From Streptomyces pluripotens (GTDB lineage Bacteria; Actinomycetota; Actinomycetes; Streptomycetales; Streptomycetaceae): 64,000 nucleotides of DNA. Position 1 is the stretch's first letter. Each line of letters opens with the position of its first letter. The DNA is taken from contig NZ_CP021080.1 in assembly GCF_000802245.2 (NCBI RefSeq), forward strand, positions 5,022,001 to 5,086,000. The letters run 5' to 3'. The notes below the pieces were generated by a model that made no database searches, was not told the DNA's origin, and saw only the letters and a program-made list of their open reading frames with translations. Shown piece by piece: positions 7,563 through 16,717 of this stretch. The position numbers and the translations under genes are program-made.

Positions 7563-10559
7563 ATGCGAGCACCGGTGCAGAAAAAGCGGCCTCGGCGCAC
7601 AGGCAGGCGGACGGCCCCCGCGGGGGCCGCTGAGCAGACTCCCGTGGGCACCGGCCGCCCCACCCATGTGCGCACCCGGCTGATCACCGCCGTCGCCGTG
7701 GTGGCCGCCGCCGTCGCGGGGGCCGGCACACCCTCCCTGCTCACCGCCTCCCAGGACGTCAGCGACTCCCAGGACCTGGTGGCACTGGCCGCCCGCACCC
7801 AGGACGCCCTCGCCCTGGCCCACTCCCTCGCCGACGAACGCGACGAGGTCACCTCCTACATCGCGGCCGGTCGTCCCAAGACGAAGGCGCCGTCCGAGGA
7901 CCGCAGCGCCCGCGTCGACCGGCAGGTCGGGGAACTGCGGGCGGACACCGGTACTCCGGCCCGGTTGCGCAGCGACCTCGACGGTGTCGCCGTCGTGCGC
8001 CGGGGCGCACTCACCGGTAAGACCACCGCCCTGCAGACCCATCAGGCCTACTCCGCGACCATCACCGAACTGCACCGGCTCGCCGAGCGCCTGGCCGAGC
8101 AGATGCCCCCCAGAGCCGGCTCCGGCGCCCAGGCGCTCGCCGAACTGGACTCCGCCGTGGAGCAGTCGGCCGCCGCCCGGGGCCTGCTGCTGGCGGCACT
8201 GAACGTCCCGTCGAACTCCCAGACGGTCATCAGCCCCATCACGGGCCTGCCCACCACGGTCACCACCAGCACCGAGGCCGACACAAAGCAGCGGGACGCC
8301 CTCACGGCCGCCGCCCAACAAGCCCGCGTGCGCGCCGACGCGGCCCTCGTTGGCTTCCACGAGAGCGCCCCCGAGGATGTTGCGGGCTCCTACGACTCCA
8401 CAGTCACCGGCCCTGAGGTCAACTCCGCGGAGAAGTATCTGGCCACGCTCACCGACCAGCCGACGCTGGCCGACAGCGAGTTGACCACGAGCACCAAGAA
8501 ACTGGACGCGGCTCTCTCCGCCCGTGTCGACCTGATGCGCGGTGCCGAGTCCGCGCTGTACGACCACCGCACCAAGGACCTCGCGAAGCTCCGGGACGAC
8601 GACGTCACCGCGCTGGAGGTCCGCATCGCCGTCCTCGGTGCGCTGCTGCTGGTCGCGATAGGCATCGCCACCGCCATGGCCCGCACCCTGACCCGCCCCC
8701 TGTCGGTTCTGCGCCGCGGTTCGGCCCGCCTCGCCGAGTCCGAGGACCCGGCCAGCCAGGAACCCATCACCTTCACAGGCCGCAACGACGAGTTCGCGCA
8801 GGTGGTCCGGTCGGTCAACGCCCTGCACGCGCACGCCGCGACCCTGCACGAACGCGTGACCACCCTGGAGACCGACCGCAAGCACCTGGTCGGTCAGCGC
8901 CAGAAGATGGCCGACGCCCGCGAGGCACTCCGTGCCGACCTCGCCGAGTCCGCGGCCCAGCTTGAGCGCCTGCGCGCCGGTATCGGATCCACCTTCGTCA
9001 ACCTCGCCCTGCGTACCCTCGGCCTGGTCGAGCGCCAGCTGGCGGTCATCGAGGGCCTGGAGGAACGGGAACAGGACCCCGACCGCCTCGCCACCCTCTT
9101 CAAGCTGGACCATTTCGCCACGGTCATGCGTCGGCACAGCGAGAACCTCCTGGTCCTCGCCGGTACCGAGCACGTCCAGCAGCACCACGGGCCGGTCCCG
9201 CTGGTCGACGTCGTCCGTGCGGCGGTCAGCGAGATCGAGCGTTACGAGCGCGTTCGGATCGCCGCGCTCCCCCCGCACACGCACCTTGCCGGCTTCGCCG
9301 CCGACGACCTCTCCCACCTGCTGGCCGAGCTGATGGAGAACGCCACCTCGTTCTCCCCGCCGGAGCTCCCCGTTGAGGTATCCGGGTGGCTCCTGGAGTC
9401 CGGCGAGGTCATGCTGTCGGTCCAGGACGAGGGCATCGGCGTGGCGGGGGACCGCCTGGACGGCCTCAACGCACGTCTCACCGACTTCGACCCCGAGTCC
9501 CCCTACGACCACGAGGCCGAGTCGGGCCTCGGTCTCGGCCTGTACGTGGTCGCCCGGCTGGCCCACCGTCACGGTGTCCGTGTGCAACTGCGCGAGCAGA
9601 AGCAGGGCGGTGTCGCGGCGGTCGTGGTCCTCCCGGCCACGCTGCTCGCCGAGGGGCCGGCGCCGACCGTCCCGCACCAGGCCGCGGGACCGGGTACCAC
9701 GGGAACCTTCTCCCTCCCCGGCGCTGACGCCGAGGCCAACTCCAACGTCCTGCACACCCGGCCCCAACCGGACGACCTGTTGGTGGCCCTTGCAGAACGT
9801 GCGGTACGCAGCGCCTCCGCTGTTCCAGTGGAGGAGGCCGAGGCCGTCTCCGACGGGTCGGCCGGGCGCGCGGTGGAGGACGCGGACGGTGGGCCGGCAG
9901 GGGAAGTCCCCGCCGGACCGGCTGGGCACGGAGCGCGGGACGCGGGCGACGGCCCGACGGAGCACGCCGTGCACGCGCAGGCCGAGCCGGATGCCGAGGA
10001 TGCCGAGACCCGCCCGAAGGCCCCGGCGGAGACCAGTGCCGAGACGACGATGGAGCTCCTGCTCCCGGCCCCGGCCAAGGAACCGGCGGACGTCCCGCAG
10101 CACAACCCGGGCCCACGGCAGGACCTGACCCCGCGCCAGGCCCCGGACCTCGCCCCGGCAGAGCCGGCGGGGACCCCGTCGCGTGGCACCGGGAGCCCAG
10201 AAGACACCGGTGGGGAGGACACCCACCAGGCGTCACCCCCGTCCGACGTCGAAGGCCGCACGCGTGGCACGGGAGAGGAGCCGGACACCGAGGGTGAGGC
10301 TGAGGCGGTCACCAGCAAGGGCCTGCCCAAGCGCACCCCCAAGATCACCGCAGCGGCCCCGCCGCCCCGCCGGCCCCGCGCCGGCGTGGACGCGGACGCC
10401 CTGCGCCGCAGGCTCGGAGGCTTCCGCCGGGGGGCGGAAGCCGGCTACCGCGACGTGGAGACGGAGATCGCGGAACAGACGGCCAACAACCAGCGGCCGA
10501 CCAGCCACGCACACGCCGAAGAAACCACGGGGGGCACAGCCGAGGAGGCAAGCAGTTGA
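7563..10559 (+). CDS. cvnA: conservon sensor kinase-like protein CvnA
   Basis: A 998-residue membrane protein and the first gene of a conservon, the four-gene set that forms a membrane-associated, GPCR-like complex in Streptomyces. A first transmembrane helix is near residues 40-60 and a second near 355-375 (ALEVRIAVLGALLLVAIGI). Between them lies a mostly helical extracellular region of about 300 residues resembling nitrate/nitrite-type sensor domains. A HAMP-like segment follows (TRPLSVLRRGSARLAESED), then a coiled coil, and a HATPase domain with ELMENATSFSPP (N-box), DEGIGV and ESGLGLGLYVVARLA. As in other CvnA proteins, the usual phosphoacceptor His motif is not obvious. The C-terminal 350 residues are Pro/Glu/Ala-rich and probably disordered. 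The stop overlaps the cvnB start. Confidence 0.93.
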   Translation: MRAPVQKKRPRRTGRRTAPAGAAEQTPVGTGRPTHVRTRLITAVAVVAAAVAGAGTPSLLTASQDVSDSQDLVALAARTQDALALAHSLADERDEVTSYIAAGRPKTKAPSEDRSARVDRQVGELRADTGTPARLRSDLDGVAVVRRGALTGKTTALQTHQAYSATITELHRLAERLAEQMPPRAGSGAQALAELDSAVEQSAAARGLLLAALNVPSNSQTVISPITGLPTTVTTSTEADTKQRDALTAAAQQARVRADAALVGFHESAPEDVAGSYDSTVTGPEVNSAEKYLATLTDQPTLADSELTTSTKKLDAALSARVDLMRGAESALYDHRTKDLAKLRDDDVTALEVRIAVLGALLLVAIGIATAMARTLTRPLSVLRRGSARLAESEDPASQEPITFTGRNDEFAQVVRSVNALHAHAATLHERVTTLETDRKHLVGQRQKMADAREALRADLAESAAQLERLRAGIGSTFVNLALRTLGLVERQLAVIEGLEEREQDPDRLATLFKLDHFATVMRRHSENLLVLAGTEHVQQHHGPVPLVDVVRAAVSEIERYERVRIAALPPHTHLAGFAADDLSHLLAELMENATSFSPPELPVEVSGWLLESGEVMLSVQDEGIGVAGDRLDGLNARLTDFDPESPYDHEAESGLGLGLYVVARLAHRHGVRVQLREQKQGGVAAVVVLPATLLAEGPAPTVPHQAAGPGTTGTFSLPGADAEANSNVLHTRPQPDDLLVALAERAVRSASAVPVEEAEAVSDGSAGRAVEDADGGPAGEVPAGPAGHGARDAGDGPTEHAVHAQAEPDAEDAETRPKAPAETSAETTMELLLPAPAKEPADVPQHNPGPRQDLTPRQAPDLAPAEPAGTPSRGTGSPEDTGGEDTHQASPPSDVEGRTRGTGEEPDTEGEAEAVTSKGLPKRTPKITAAAPPPRRPRAGVDADALRRRLGGFRRGAEAGYRDVETEIAEQTANNQRPTSHAHAEETTGGTAEEASS

Positions 10560-11068
10560 CCGCGCCCAGTACCTCCAGTACCTACGGACTGAGCAGTGAA
10601 GCCCGAAACCTGCACTGGCTGCTGACCAATCTGGTGGAGGAGGTACCCGGCATCCAGTCCGTCGCCGTGGTCTCCTCCGACGGCCTGCTCCTGCTCTCGT
10701 CCGAGCCGGGCCACGCCGAGGAGGCCCGCCAGACCCGCGAGGCCAAGCGCAAAGGCCCCCGCGGCTCCTCCGCGGACCTCGCCACCATCGTCTCCGGCCT
10801 GGGCAGCCTCACCGTGGGCGCCGCGAAACTGCTGGACTTCGGTGGGGTCAAGCACACCATGGTCGCGATGGAGGAAGGCAGCCTGTTCGTCATGTCGATC
10901 AGCGACGGCTCGCTGCTCGGCGTGCACGGTTCCGCGGAATGTGACATGAGTGTGGTGGCGTACCACATGGCCTTGTTCGTCGGCCGCGCCGGCCATGTCC
11001 TCACCCCCGAACTCCGCTCCGAACTCAGACACTCCCTGGAGTCCCGGCCCGCCGGGAGCGCCCGATGA
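10556..11068 (+). CDS. cvnB: conservon roadblock/LC7 protein CvnB
   Basis: A 170-residue cytosolic protein with a roadblock/LC7 fold. The TTG start at 10556 overlaps the cvnA stop by 4 bp and is preceded by GAGGAGG, so translation is coupled. Typical features are NLHWLLTNLVEEVPGIQSV, SSDGLLLLSS and LADLATIVSGLGSL-like strands and helices. In conservons CvnB is thought to act as a regulator, similar to roadblock proteins that modulate small GTPases, in complex with CvnA and CvnD. The stop overlaps the next ATG (ATGA). Confidence 0.93.
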   Translation: MTAPSTSSTYGLSSEARNLHWLLTNLVEEVPGIQSVAVVSSDGLLLLSSEPGHAEEARQTREAKRKGPRGSSADLATIVSGLGSLTVGAAKLLDFGGVKHTMVAMEEGSLFVMSISDGSLLGVHGSAECDMSVVAYHMALFVGRAGHVLTPELRSELRHSLESRPAGSAR

Positions 11069-11529
11069 ACGGCGCGGCCGGCAAGCGGCAGCTCCCGGTC
11101 CGTGGCGGCGACCGCAAACCCGCCCGAGTGCGCCCCTATTCGCTCACCGGTGGACGCACGCGCTTCGGCCACGTCCTCCTCGTGGAGACGTTCGTGGGCA
11201 GCACGGTCGTCCCGGCGGCGCTCGACGCTGCCGGGGAGCGCCGGGAGTTGACGGGGGCCACCGGCCGCGCCCTCGGCGGCGGGGAAGGGCCCGTCACCAC
11301 CCGGGTCATGCCGGAGATGCGTGCCATCATCGAACTGTGCCGCCGTATCCGCACGGTGGCCGAGATCGCCGCGCTGCTGAAGATGCCGCTCGGCGTGGTC
11401 CGCGTGCTCCTGAGCGATCTTGCGGACCAGGGAAAGATCCGTGTGTACGGCACCGGAACCGGTCATGGCACCGGCCGCCCGGACCGCGCTCTGCTGGAAA
11501 GGGTGCTGAGTGGACTCCGCCGTCTCTGA
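11065..11529 (+). CDS. cvnC: conservon DUF742 protein CvnC
   Basis: A 154-residue DUF742 protein, the third member of the conservon. The ATG overlaps the cvnB stop. The family signature is present: VRPYSLTGGRTRFGH near the N-terminus and a winged-helix-like second half with EMRAIIELCRRIRTVAEIAA and PLGVVRVLLSDLADQGKI. It is presumably an adaptor of the complex; its molecular role is not established. It overlaps cvnD by about 20 bp. Confidence 0.93.
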   Translation: MNGAAGKRQLPVRGGDRKPARVRPYSLTGGRTRFGHVLLVETFVGSTVVPAALDAAGERRELTGATGRALGGGEGPVTTRVMPEMRAIIELCRRIRTVAEIAALLKMPLGVVRVLLSDLADQGKIRVYGTGTGHGTGRPDRALLERVLSGLRRL

Positions 11530-12148
11530 CGCCACCGGCGTCGCCCCCCTCGTCACCGAGCCCGACGAGGACCTCAAATCCTGGCAGACGGACCCTGCCA
11601 GGGCCCCCATCGCCACGAAGATAGTAGTGGCCGGGGGTTTCGGCGTCGGCAAAACCACGCTGGTCACCGCCGTCTCGGAGATCACGCCTCTGCAGACCGA
11701 GGCGCTGATGACCGAGGCCAGTGAGGGGACCGACGACCTGTCCGCCACCCCGGGCAAGCTCACCACCACGGTGGCCATGGACTTCGGCCGCATCACGCTC
11801 GACGACGACCTGGTCCTCTACCTGTTCGGCACGCCGGGACAGCAGCGGTTCTGGTTCATGTGGGACGACCTGGTGCGCGGTGCGATCGGTGCCGTCGTCA
11901 TGGCCGACACCCGCCGCCTGAAGGACTGCTTCCCGGCACTGGACTACTTCGAGAGCTGTGGCTTGCCCTACGTCGTCGCGGTCAACCACTTCGACGACAG
12001 CGAACGGTTCGAGCCGGAGGACGTCCGGGAGGCACTGACGATACCCGCGCACATCCCTGTCATGATCATGGATGCGCGGCGACGGATCCCGGTGATCGAG
12101 ACCCTTCTGGCCCTGGTGGGCCACGCGCTGGACGAAACCCCCGAGTAG
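11510..12148 (+). CDS. cvnD: conservon small GTPase CvnD
   Basis: A 212-residue Ras-like ATP/GTP-binding protein that completes the conservon. The GTG at 11510 lies inside the end of cvnC and has GGAAAGGG upstream. The G1/P-loop is GGFGVGKTT near residue 40, the switch II region is FGTPGQQRFWFMWDDL, and the base-recognition region reads VAVNHFD, where NHFD takes the place of NKxD. CvnD hydrolyses GTP in characterised conservons. The gene is followed after 26 bp by a flavoprotein in the same direction, which looks like a fifth member of the operon. Confidence 0.94.
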   Translation: MDSAVSDATGVAPLVTEPDEDLKSWQTDPARAPIATKIVVAGGFGVGKTTLVTAVSEITPLQTEALMTEASEGTDDLSATPGKLTTTVAMDFGRITLDDDLVLYLFGTPGQQRFWFMWDDLVRGAIGAVVMADTRRLKDCFPALDYFESCGLPYVVAVNHFDDSERFEPEDVREALTIPAHIPVMIMDARRRIPVIETLLALVGHALDETPE

Positions 12149-12174
12149 TCCTGAGTGAGGAGCCAGTAACCCGC

Positions 12175-13422
12175 ATGCGGAAGATACTCGTCGTCGGAGC
12201 CGGCCAGTCCGGACTCCAGCTCGCCCTCGGCCTGCAGTCGCACGGCTACGAGGTCACTCTGATGTCGAACCGGACCGCGGAGGAGATCCGCTCCGGCCGG
12301 GTCATGTCGACGCAGTGCATGTTCGACACGGCGCTGCAGCACGAACGCGATCTCCAACTGAACTTCTGGGAGTCCCAGGCCCCGAAGATCACGGGGCTCG
12401 GTGTCTCGGTCGCGGCCCCCGGCTCGCACGACCCGGGGCCCACCCAGCGGGCGATCGACTGGGTGGGCAGGCTGGACGGATACGCCCAGTCGGTGGACCA
12501 GCGGGTGAAGATGGCCGGTTGGATGGAGACCTTCGCCCAGCGCGGCGGCCAATTGGTCATCCACGGTGCGGCCGTCGGCGACCTCGACTACTTCTCCCGC
12601 GCCTACGACCTCGTCCTGGTCGCCGCGGGCAAGGGCGAACTGGTGTCGATGTTCGCCCGGGACCCGGAGCGTTCTCCGTACACCGAGCCGCAGCGCGCCC
12701 TCGCGGTGGCCTACGTCCACGGGCTCGGCCCGCGCCCGGAGCACCCCGAGTTCGACGCGGTCCGCTGCAACGTGGTGCCCGGTGTGGGCGAGTTGTTCGT
12801 CATGCCGACGCTCACCACGTCAGGCCGGGCCGACATCCTGTTCTGGGAGGGCATACCCGGCGGCCCGCTCGACGTCTTCAAGGGCGTCAAGGACCCGGCG
12901 GAGCACCTCTCCCTGACCCTGGAACTCATGGAGACGTTCACGCCCTGGGAGTACGCGCGGACGAAGAACGTCGAACTGACGGATGCCGGGGGCACATTGG
13001 CGGGCCGTTACGCGCCGACCGTCCGCACTCCCGTCGGCCGGTTGCCCGGCGGTGGCCTGGTGCTCGGAGTGGCCGACGTGGTCGTGGCCAACGACCCGAT
13101 CACCGGGCAGGGTTCCAACTCCGCGTCCAAGTGTGCGGCCGCGTACCTCGCGTCGATCCTGGAGCGGGCGGACGAACCGTTCGACGAGGAGTGGATGCGC
13201 GCCACGTTCGACCGCTACTGGGCCACGGCTCAGCACGTCACCAAGTGGACGAACGCGATGCTGGCCCCGCCGCCCGAGCACGTCCTCAACCTTCTCGGCG
13301 CGGCCGGTCAACTGCCTGCGGTCGCAGACCGGTTCGCCAACGCATTCAACGACCCTGCCGACTTCGAGAACTTCTTCTTCGACCCAGACAAGACGGCCGC
13401 CTACCTGGCGTCGCTGGGCTGA
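12175..13422 (+). CDS. StyA-like FAD-dependent monooxygenase next to the conservon
   Basis: A 415-residue flavoprotein resembling the oxygenase component of styrene/indole monooxygenases. It begins with a Rossmann FAD motif (LVVGAGQSGLQLALGL) and has the family pattern TRTP-like VRTPVGRLPGG and VADVVVANDPITGQGSN near residue 300, where the flavin tail binds. The length fits the family (about 415). StyA enzymes need a partner flavin reductase (StyB); none is encoded nearby. Spacing to cvnD is 26 bp with GAGGAG upstream of the ATG, so co-transcription with the conservon is likely. The substrate is unknown; a redox output or signal of the conservon complex is possible but inferred. Its last 22 bp overlap the convergent NlpC/P60 gene. 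Confidence 0.88.
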   Translation: MRKILVVGAGQSGLQLALGLQSHGYEVTLMSNRTAEEIRSGRVMSTQCMFDTALQHERDLQLNFWESQAPKITGLGVSVAAPGSHDPGPTQRAIDWVGRLDGYAQSVDQRVKMAGWMETFAQRGGQLVIHGAAVGDLDYFSRAYDLVLVAAGKGELVSMFARDPERSPYTEPQRALAVAYVHGLGPRPEHPEFDAVRCNVVPGVGELFVMPTLTTSGRADILFWEGIPGGPLDVFKGVKDPAEHLSLTLELMETFTPWEYARTKNVELTDAGGTLAGRYAPTVRTPVGRLPGGGLVLGVADVVVANDPITGQGSNSASKCAAAYLASILERADEPFDEEWMRATFDRYWATAQHVTKWTNAMLAPPPEHVLNLLGAAGQLPAVADRFANAFNDPADFENFFFDPDKTAAYLASLG

Positions 13423-14495
13423 ACAGCGCGGGGTGCGTCCGGGCGGACGGCGCCGAGTACCGGATAGGACGCCAAGGGAGAGACCTTGACCTCCTCGCCG
13501 GGGCGTGGCGCCTGGACGACCTTCCCGTCCCCCACGTACATCGCCACGTGGGTCGCCTCGGGGAAGTACACCACCAGGTCACCCGGCTGCAATTCGTTCA
13601 GCGGGATCCTGTCGAGCTGTTCCCACTGCTCCTGGCTGGTCCGGGGGATCGGAGAGCCGGCGTGGCCCCAGGCCTGGGAGGTCAGCCCCGAGCAGTCGTA
13701 GGAGTCGGGTCCCTCCGCGCCCCACTCGTAGGGCTTGCCGACCTGGTCCATGGCGTAGCGGACCGCGCGGTCGCCGGCGGCGGAGGCGGGGTGGTCGCCG
13801 GCAAGGGCCCCCGACGTGGTGAGCCGCCGCTGGGCCGTGGTGACCCCCTGCTGCTCCAAGCGGGCGACCGCGGCGATCTGCTCGGGTGTGAGGGAGGCCA
13901 GCAAGCGCTCCACGTCCGTCAGCCTGGCTCGTACGTCGTCGCGTTGCTTCTGCTGCCGGCCAGCGAGGGTGAGCTGGGCGTCGAGGGCCTTGCGGGCAGC
14001 TCGGGCCAGGGCGTCCGCCCGCTTCTCGGTGGCGGCCAGCCGGGCCACCGTGCGGGCACGTTGGCGTGCCAGCTCGCCGATGACGTGCCCCTCGTCCAGG
14101 GCGTGCTGCGGGTCCCGGGCGAAAAGGAGGCGGACATAGGGGCCGAGGCCGGTGCTGTTCTGGTACTGCTGCCGGGCCAGCCGCCCGGCAGCGGTGCGGC
14201 TGCCCTGCAGGGCGAGGCGGGCACGGGACAGTTCTCCGTCGAGGCGGGTCACCTTCGCGCGCTGCCGCTTGAGTTCCTCGGCGGTGGCGTCGTAGGTCTC
14301 GGTGGCCTGCTCGGCCTGCCGGTACAACTGCTGAAGGTCCGTCAGCAACTGGGAGACCGGCCGCTGAGGGTCCGGTGCGGCCACGGCCGCCGTGGGCGTG
14401 AGCCCCGTCGACACCGCCACCGCGGGTACGGCCGCCACCACGACCTGGGCCGCCACCGCGGCCGTACCGGCCAGGCGTAGAAGTACTCCTGACAC
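13401..14495 (-). CDS. secreted NlpC/P60 peptidoglycan hydrolase
   Basis: A 364-residue secreted endopeptidase that should cut D-Glu-diaminopimelate-type bonds in stem peptides. The GTG at 14495 is preceded by GGAGGTGAT at good spacing. A signal peptide covers residues 1-40 (cleavage near AAVAA). A long coiled coil spans about 45-215 (LTDLQQLYRQAEQATETYD through RARLTDVERLLASL), as in RipA-type hydrolases where it regulates access. The NlpC/P60 domain covers about 240-355, with catalytic Cys in YDCSGLTSQAW and His in THVAMYVG. The 3' end overlaps the convergent flavoprotein gene by 22 bp. Confidence 0.94.
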   Translation of the reverse strand: MSGVLLRLAGTAAVAAQVVVAAVPAVAVSTGLTPTAAVAAPDPQRPVSQLLTDLQQLYRQAEQATETYDATAEELKRQRAKVTRLDGELSRARLALQGSRTAAGRLARQQYQNSTGLGPYVRLLFARDPQHALDEGHVIGELARQRARTVARLAATEKRADALARAARKALDAQLTLAGRQQKQRDDVRARLTDVERLLASLTPEQIAAVARLEQQGVTTAQRRLTTSGALAGDHPASAAGDRAVRYAMDQVGKPYEWGAEGPDSYDCSGLTSQAWGHAGSPIPRTSQEQWEQLDRIPLNELQPGDLVVYFPEATHVAMYVGDGKVVQAPRPGEEVKVSPLASYPVLGAVRPDAPRAVQPSDAR

Positions 14496-14607
14496 GACAT
14501 CACCTCCGGTGCGGGGAGGACGGGCCCTCCGTCTCCCTCCGCACCGCGAGCATCAGACGTGTCCGCGCGGTCCGCGCGCCGAGCGTGCGCGGTTCGGCGC
14601 AACCCTG

Positions 14608-14910
14608 TCACCCGCGCGCGTCATCCGGGTTGCCGGACGGCGTGGCGTCTGGCTTCGACCAGGGCCACCTGAGCTTTCCGCCGGATGTGTCATCGGGGTC
14701 GTACCGGTACTTCCAGCCCTGGACCAGTCCCAGTCTCCGGCTGTGCCCGCGGGGCACCCGGCGGTAGACGAGCACGGTCGGCGGCCCGCCCCGGGGGTCG
14801 GGGACGGGGATGCGGTAGGTCTTCGGCGGGTGCCCGGTCGGGCCGAGCAGGACGGGTAGCACACGCCCGTCCATCGGGCCGCCTTCGAAGGGGGTGTCCT
14901 GGCTTTTCAC
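14608..14910 (-). CDS. small conserved hypothetical protein
   Basis: About 100 residues from a GTG at 14910 with GGAG just upstream; a later ATG at 14874 would give 88 residues. The sequence is Pro/Arg/Gly-rich, with short strand-like segments (RVLPVLLGPTGHPPKTY, TVLVYRRVPRG, GWKYRYDPDD). There is no signal peptide or membrane helix. I do not recognise the family. It sits 10 bp downstream of the tetR stop on the same strand, so it is probably co-transcribed with that regulator. Confidence 0.6.
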   Translation of the reverse strand: MKSQDTPFEGGPMDGRVLPVLLGPTGHPPKTYRIPVPDPRGGPPTVLVYRRVPRGHSRRLGLVQGWKYRYDPDDTSGGKLRWPWSKPDATPSGNPDDARG

Positions 14911-14920
14911 CGCTCCAGTC

Positions 14921-15574
14921 TCATCCTTCCCCGGCGAGCGTGCCGAGGAGGGCGGCGGTCTGCGCGTCACGGCCCGCGGTGACCGTGAGGACGGCCACGA
15001 ACTGCTCGACCAGCCAGTCGCGCAGTTCCCCGGCCGGGGGCTGTTTGTCCTCGTCCAGCCAGATCAGCGAGGCCGCCTCCACGGCCGTGATCCACATGCG
15101 GACGGTCATGCGCAGACGGGGACCCGGGTCGACGACGCCGAGATGGCCGAAGATGTGCTCCGCGGCGGCCCGGCGCACGCCGTCCACGATGGCGGTCGTC
15201 CTGGACGTCTCCACCACGCTGCCGCCCTGGAGCAGCGCGCTGAAACCGGTGCCGTGCTCGTCGACGAAGGTCAGATAGCGGTCCAGGGCGCGGGACAGCC
15301 GCAACAGCGGCGGACCTTGGCGGGGCTCGTCGAAGCACTGCCGGAGCTCCTCGGCGGCCGACCGGAGGGCGGCCTCGTACAGTTGCTGCTTGCCACCGGG
15401 GAAGTAGCGGTACACCAGTGGACGCGAGACCCCGGCCGTCTCCGCTACGTCATCGAGTGAGACGTCCTCCGGCGCGCGGTGCGCGAAGAGGGACAACGCG
15501 GTGTCGAGGAGCTGACTGCGTCGCTCCTCGACACTGAGGCGACGGTAGGCAGGGGTGGCGGCCGACGGGGTCAT
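14921..15574 (-). CDS. TetR-family transcriptional regulator
   Basis: A 217-residue TetR regulator. The N-terminal helix-turn-helix lies at about residues 20-65 (RRSQLLDTALSLFA, SLDDVAETAGVSRPLVYRYF, GGKQQLYEAAL). The C-terminal ligand-binding and dimerisation domain follows, with WLDEDKQPP and LRDWLVEQFVAVL. It lies 80 bp downstream of the AurF-like gene on the same strand and so probably controls the diiron gene pair that starts divergently at about 16.6 kb. A candidate operator sits in that divergent space. Confidence 0.93.
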   Translation of the reverse strand: MTPSAATPAYRRLSVEERRSQLLDTALSLFAHRAPEDVSLDDVAETAGVSRPLVYRYFPGGKQQLYEAALRSAAEELRQCFDEPRQGPPLLRLSRALDRYLTFVDEHGTGFSALLQGGSVVETSRTTAIVDGVRRAAAEHIFGHLGVVDPGPRLRMTVRMWITAVEAASLIWLDEDKQPPAGELRDWLVEQFVAVLTVTAGRDAQTAALLGTLAGEG

Positions 15575-15654
15575 GGCCCGCAGCGTAATCGGTCACGGCC
15601 GCCCCGGTCGCGGGGCGAGCGCCTCCATCCGTGCTGTCCTCGCCTCGGTTGTGC

Positions 15655-16593
15655 CTACGCCAGCAGCCCGGACGACCTCCACAGGCGCCGTCCGGCTCCC
15701 CGGAGCACCCCGATGTCGTCCAGAAAGTCGGTCAGCCGCTTCGCGCCCGTCTGCATGACTTCCCTGCGGTGCGCACTGGCCTTCACCTGGGCCATGGCCT
15801 CCCGCTTGTCCAGTCCGACGTTCGTGTACACGTCGGGGTTCACGAAGGCCACCGAGAAGACGCGGGCGAACTCGCCGGAGGTGACCCGGGTGAACTCCTG
15901 GGACCACTTCGGGGCGGTCACCATCTGGCGCCGCAGTTCCTCGCGGGCGTACCGGACGTGCCGGGCCTCCTCGACCACGTGGATGCGCGTGACGCCCCGG
16001 ACGAGTGGCTGGACCCGCTCGTCGGGGAAGGTCAGCCGCTGCATCCAGTCCAGGACCTCCTCGCCGAGCAGTGTGGCGGTGAAGGAGCCGGGCGTGGTGG
16101 AGATCGTCTTGAAGAGGCGGCCGAGGTGCCGGTGAGCCCTGCTGACCGGGTACCAGGGCGTGCCCCCGTGGGTGATCAGCCGCGCGAACATCTTCGAGTG
16201 CCGGCACTCGTCCTCGATCTCGGTGAGGGCGTACCGCACGTGCGCGCTCGTCGCCGCCTTGTCGTAGATGTGCCGGACGAGTAGCTGCATCAGGATGATT
16301 TCGAACCAGATGCCGAGCGAGGCCAGCGCCGCCGCCTCGTGCTGGGAGAGCAGGATCCGCTGTTCCTCGCTCATCCGCTGCCACATCGGGGTGTCGTACA
16401 GCGACACCAGCTCAGGGGGCCAGAACCACTTCCCCTCCTCGAAGGGCGCGTCCCAGTCCAGCTCCCTGTCCGGGTCGAAGGAGTGCTTGGCGGAGGAGAC
16501 GAGCAGCCGTTCGGCCACCTGCTCCCGGTCCTTGAGCAGGCCGAGCGCGTCGCGCAGTCCGTCCAGCGCGTCCGCTTCCGTCAGGGTCGTCAT
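15655..16593 (-). CDS. AurF-like non-haem diiron N-oxygenase family protein
   Basis: A 312-residue all-helical diiron oxygenase of the AurF/CmlI type, a family that oxidises aryl-amines to nitro groups or performs related oxidations. The expected metal ligands can be placed: Glu98 (FEIILMQ), Glu129 and His132 (DECRH), Glu178 or Glu179 (LLGEEVLDW), then His205, Glu209 and His212 (HVVEEARH). The spacing of the last three (4 and 3 residues) matches AurF His223/Glu227/His230. The substrate is unknown and no biosynthetic cluster is attached. It is divergent from another diiron protein gene 125 bp away and lies upstream of a TetR regulator. Confidence 0.85.
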   Translation of the reverse strand: MTTLTEADALDGLRDALGLLKDREQVAERLLVSSAKHSFDPDRELDWDAPFEEGKWFWPPELVSLYDTPMWQRMSEEQRILLSQHEAAALASLGIWFEIILMQLLVRHIYDKAATSAHVRYALTEIEDECRHSKMFARLITHGGTPWYPVSRAHRHLGRLFKTISTTPGSFTATLLGEEVLDWMQRLTFPDERVQPLVRGVTRIHVVEEARHVRYAREELRRQMVTAPKWSQEFTRVTSGEFARVFSVAFVNPDVYTNVGLDKREAMAQVKASAHRREVMQTGAKRLTDFLDDIGVLRGAGRRLWRSSGLLA

Positions 16594-16644
16594 GGCTCCC
16601 TCACCTCGTTACCCGGGGGTACATCATCCTGCCTCTTATGAGAC

Positions 16645-16656
16645 TGCTTGTCAGCA
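16645..16656. promoter_or_regulatory. candidate TetR operator between two diiron genes
   Basis: TGCT-TGTC-AGCA is a short inverted repeat inside a partly symmetric stretch in the 125-bp divergent region. Position between the two diiron genes suggests an operator for the nearby TetR regulator, but arms of only 4 bp make this weak. Confidence 0.3.
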
Positions 16657-16717
16657 AGGTCGTCAATCCCTTGCGCGGGACTTGTTGACTTCGCGTCTAC
16701 GTGTGAGCCTGCGAGGT

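Noticed and set aside
7557..10226. 889-codon minus-strand frame opposite cvnA
   Set aside because: Antisense shadow caused by GC-rich third positions; Gly/Arg/Val-rich without domains.
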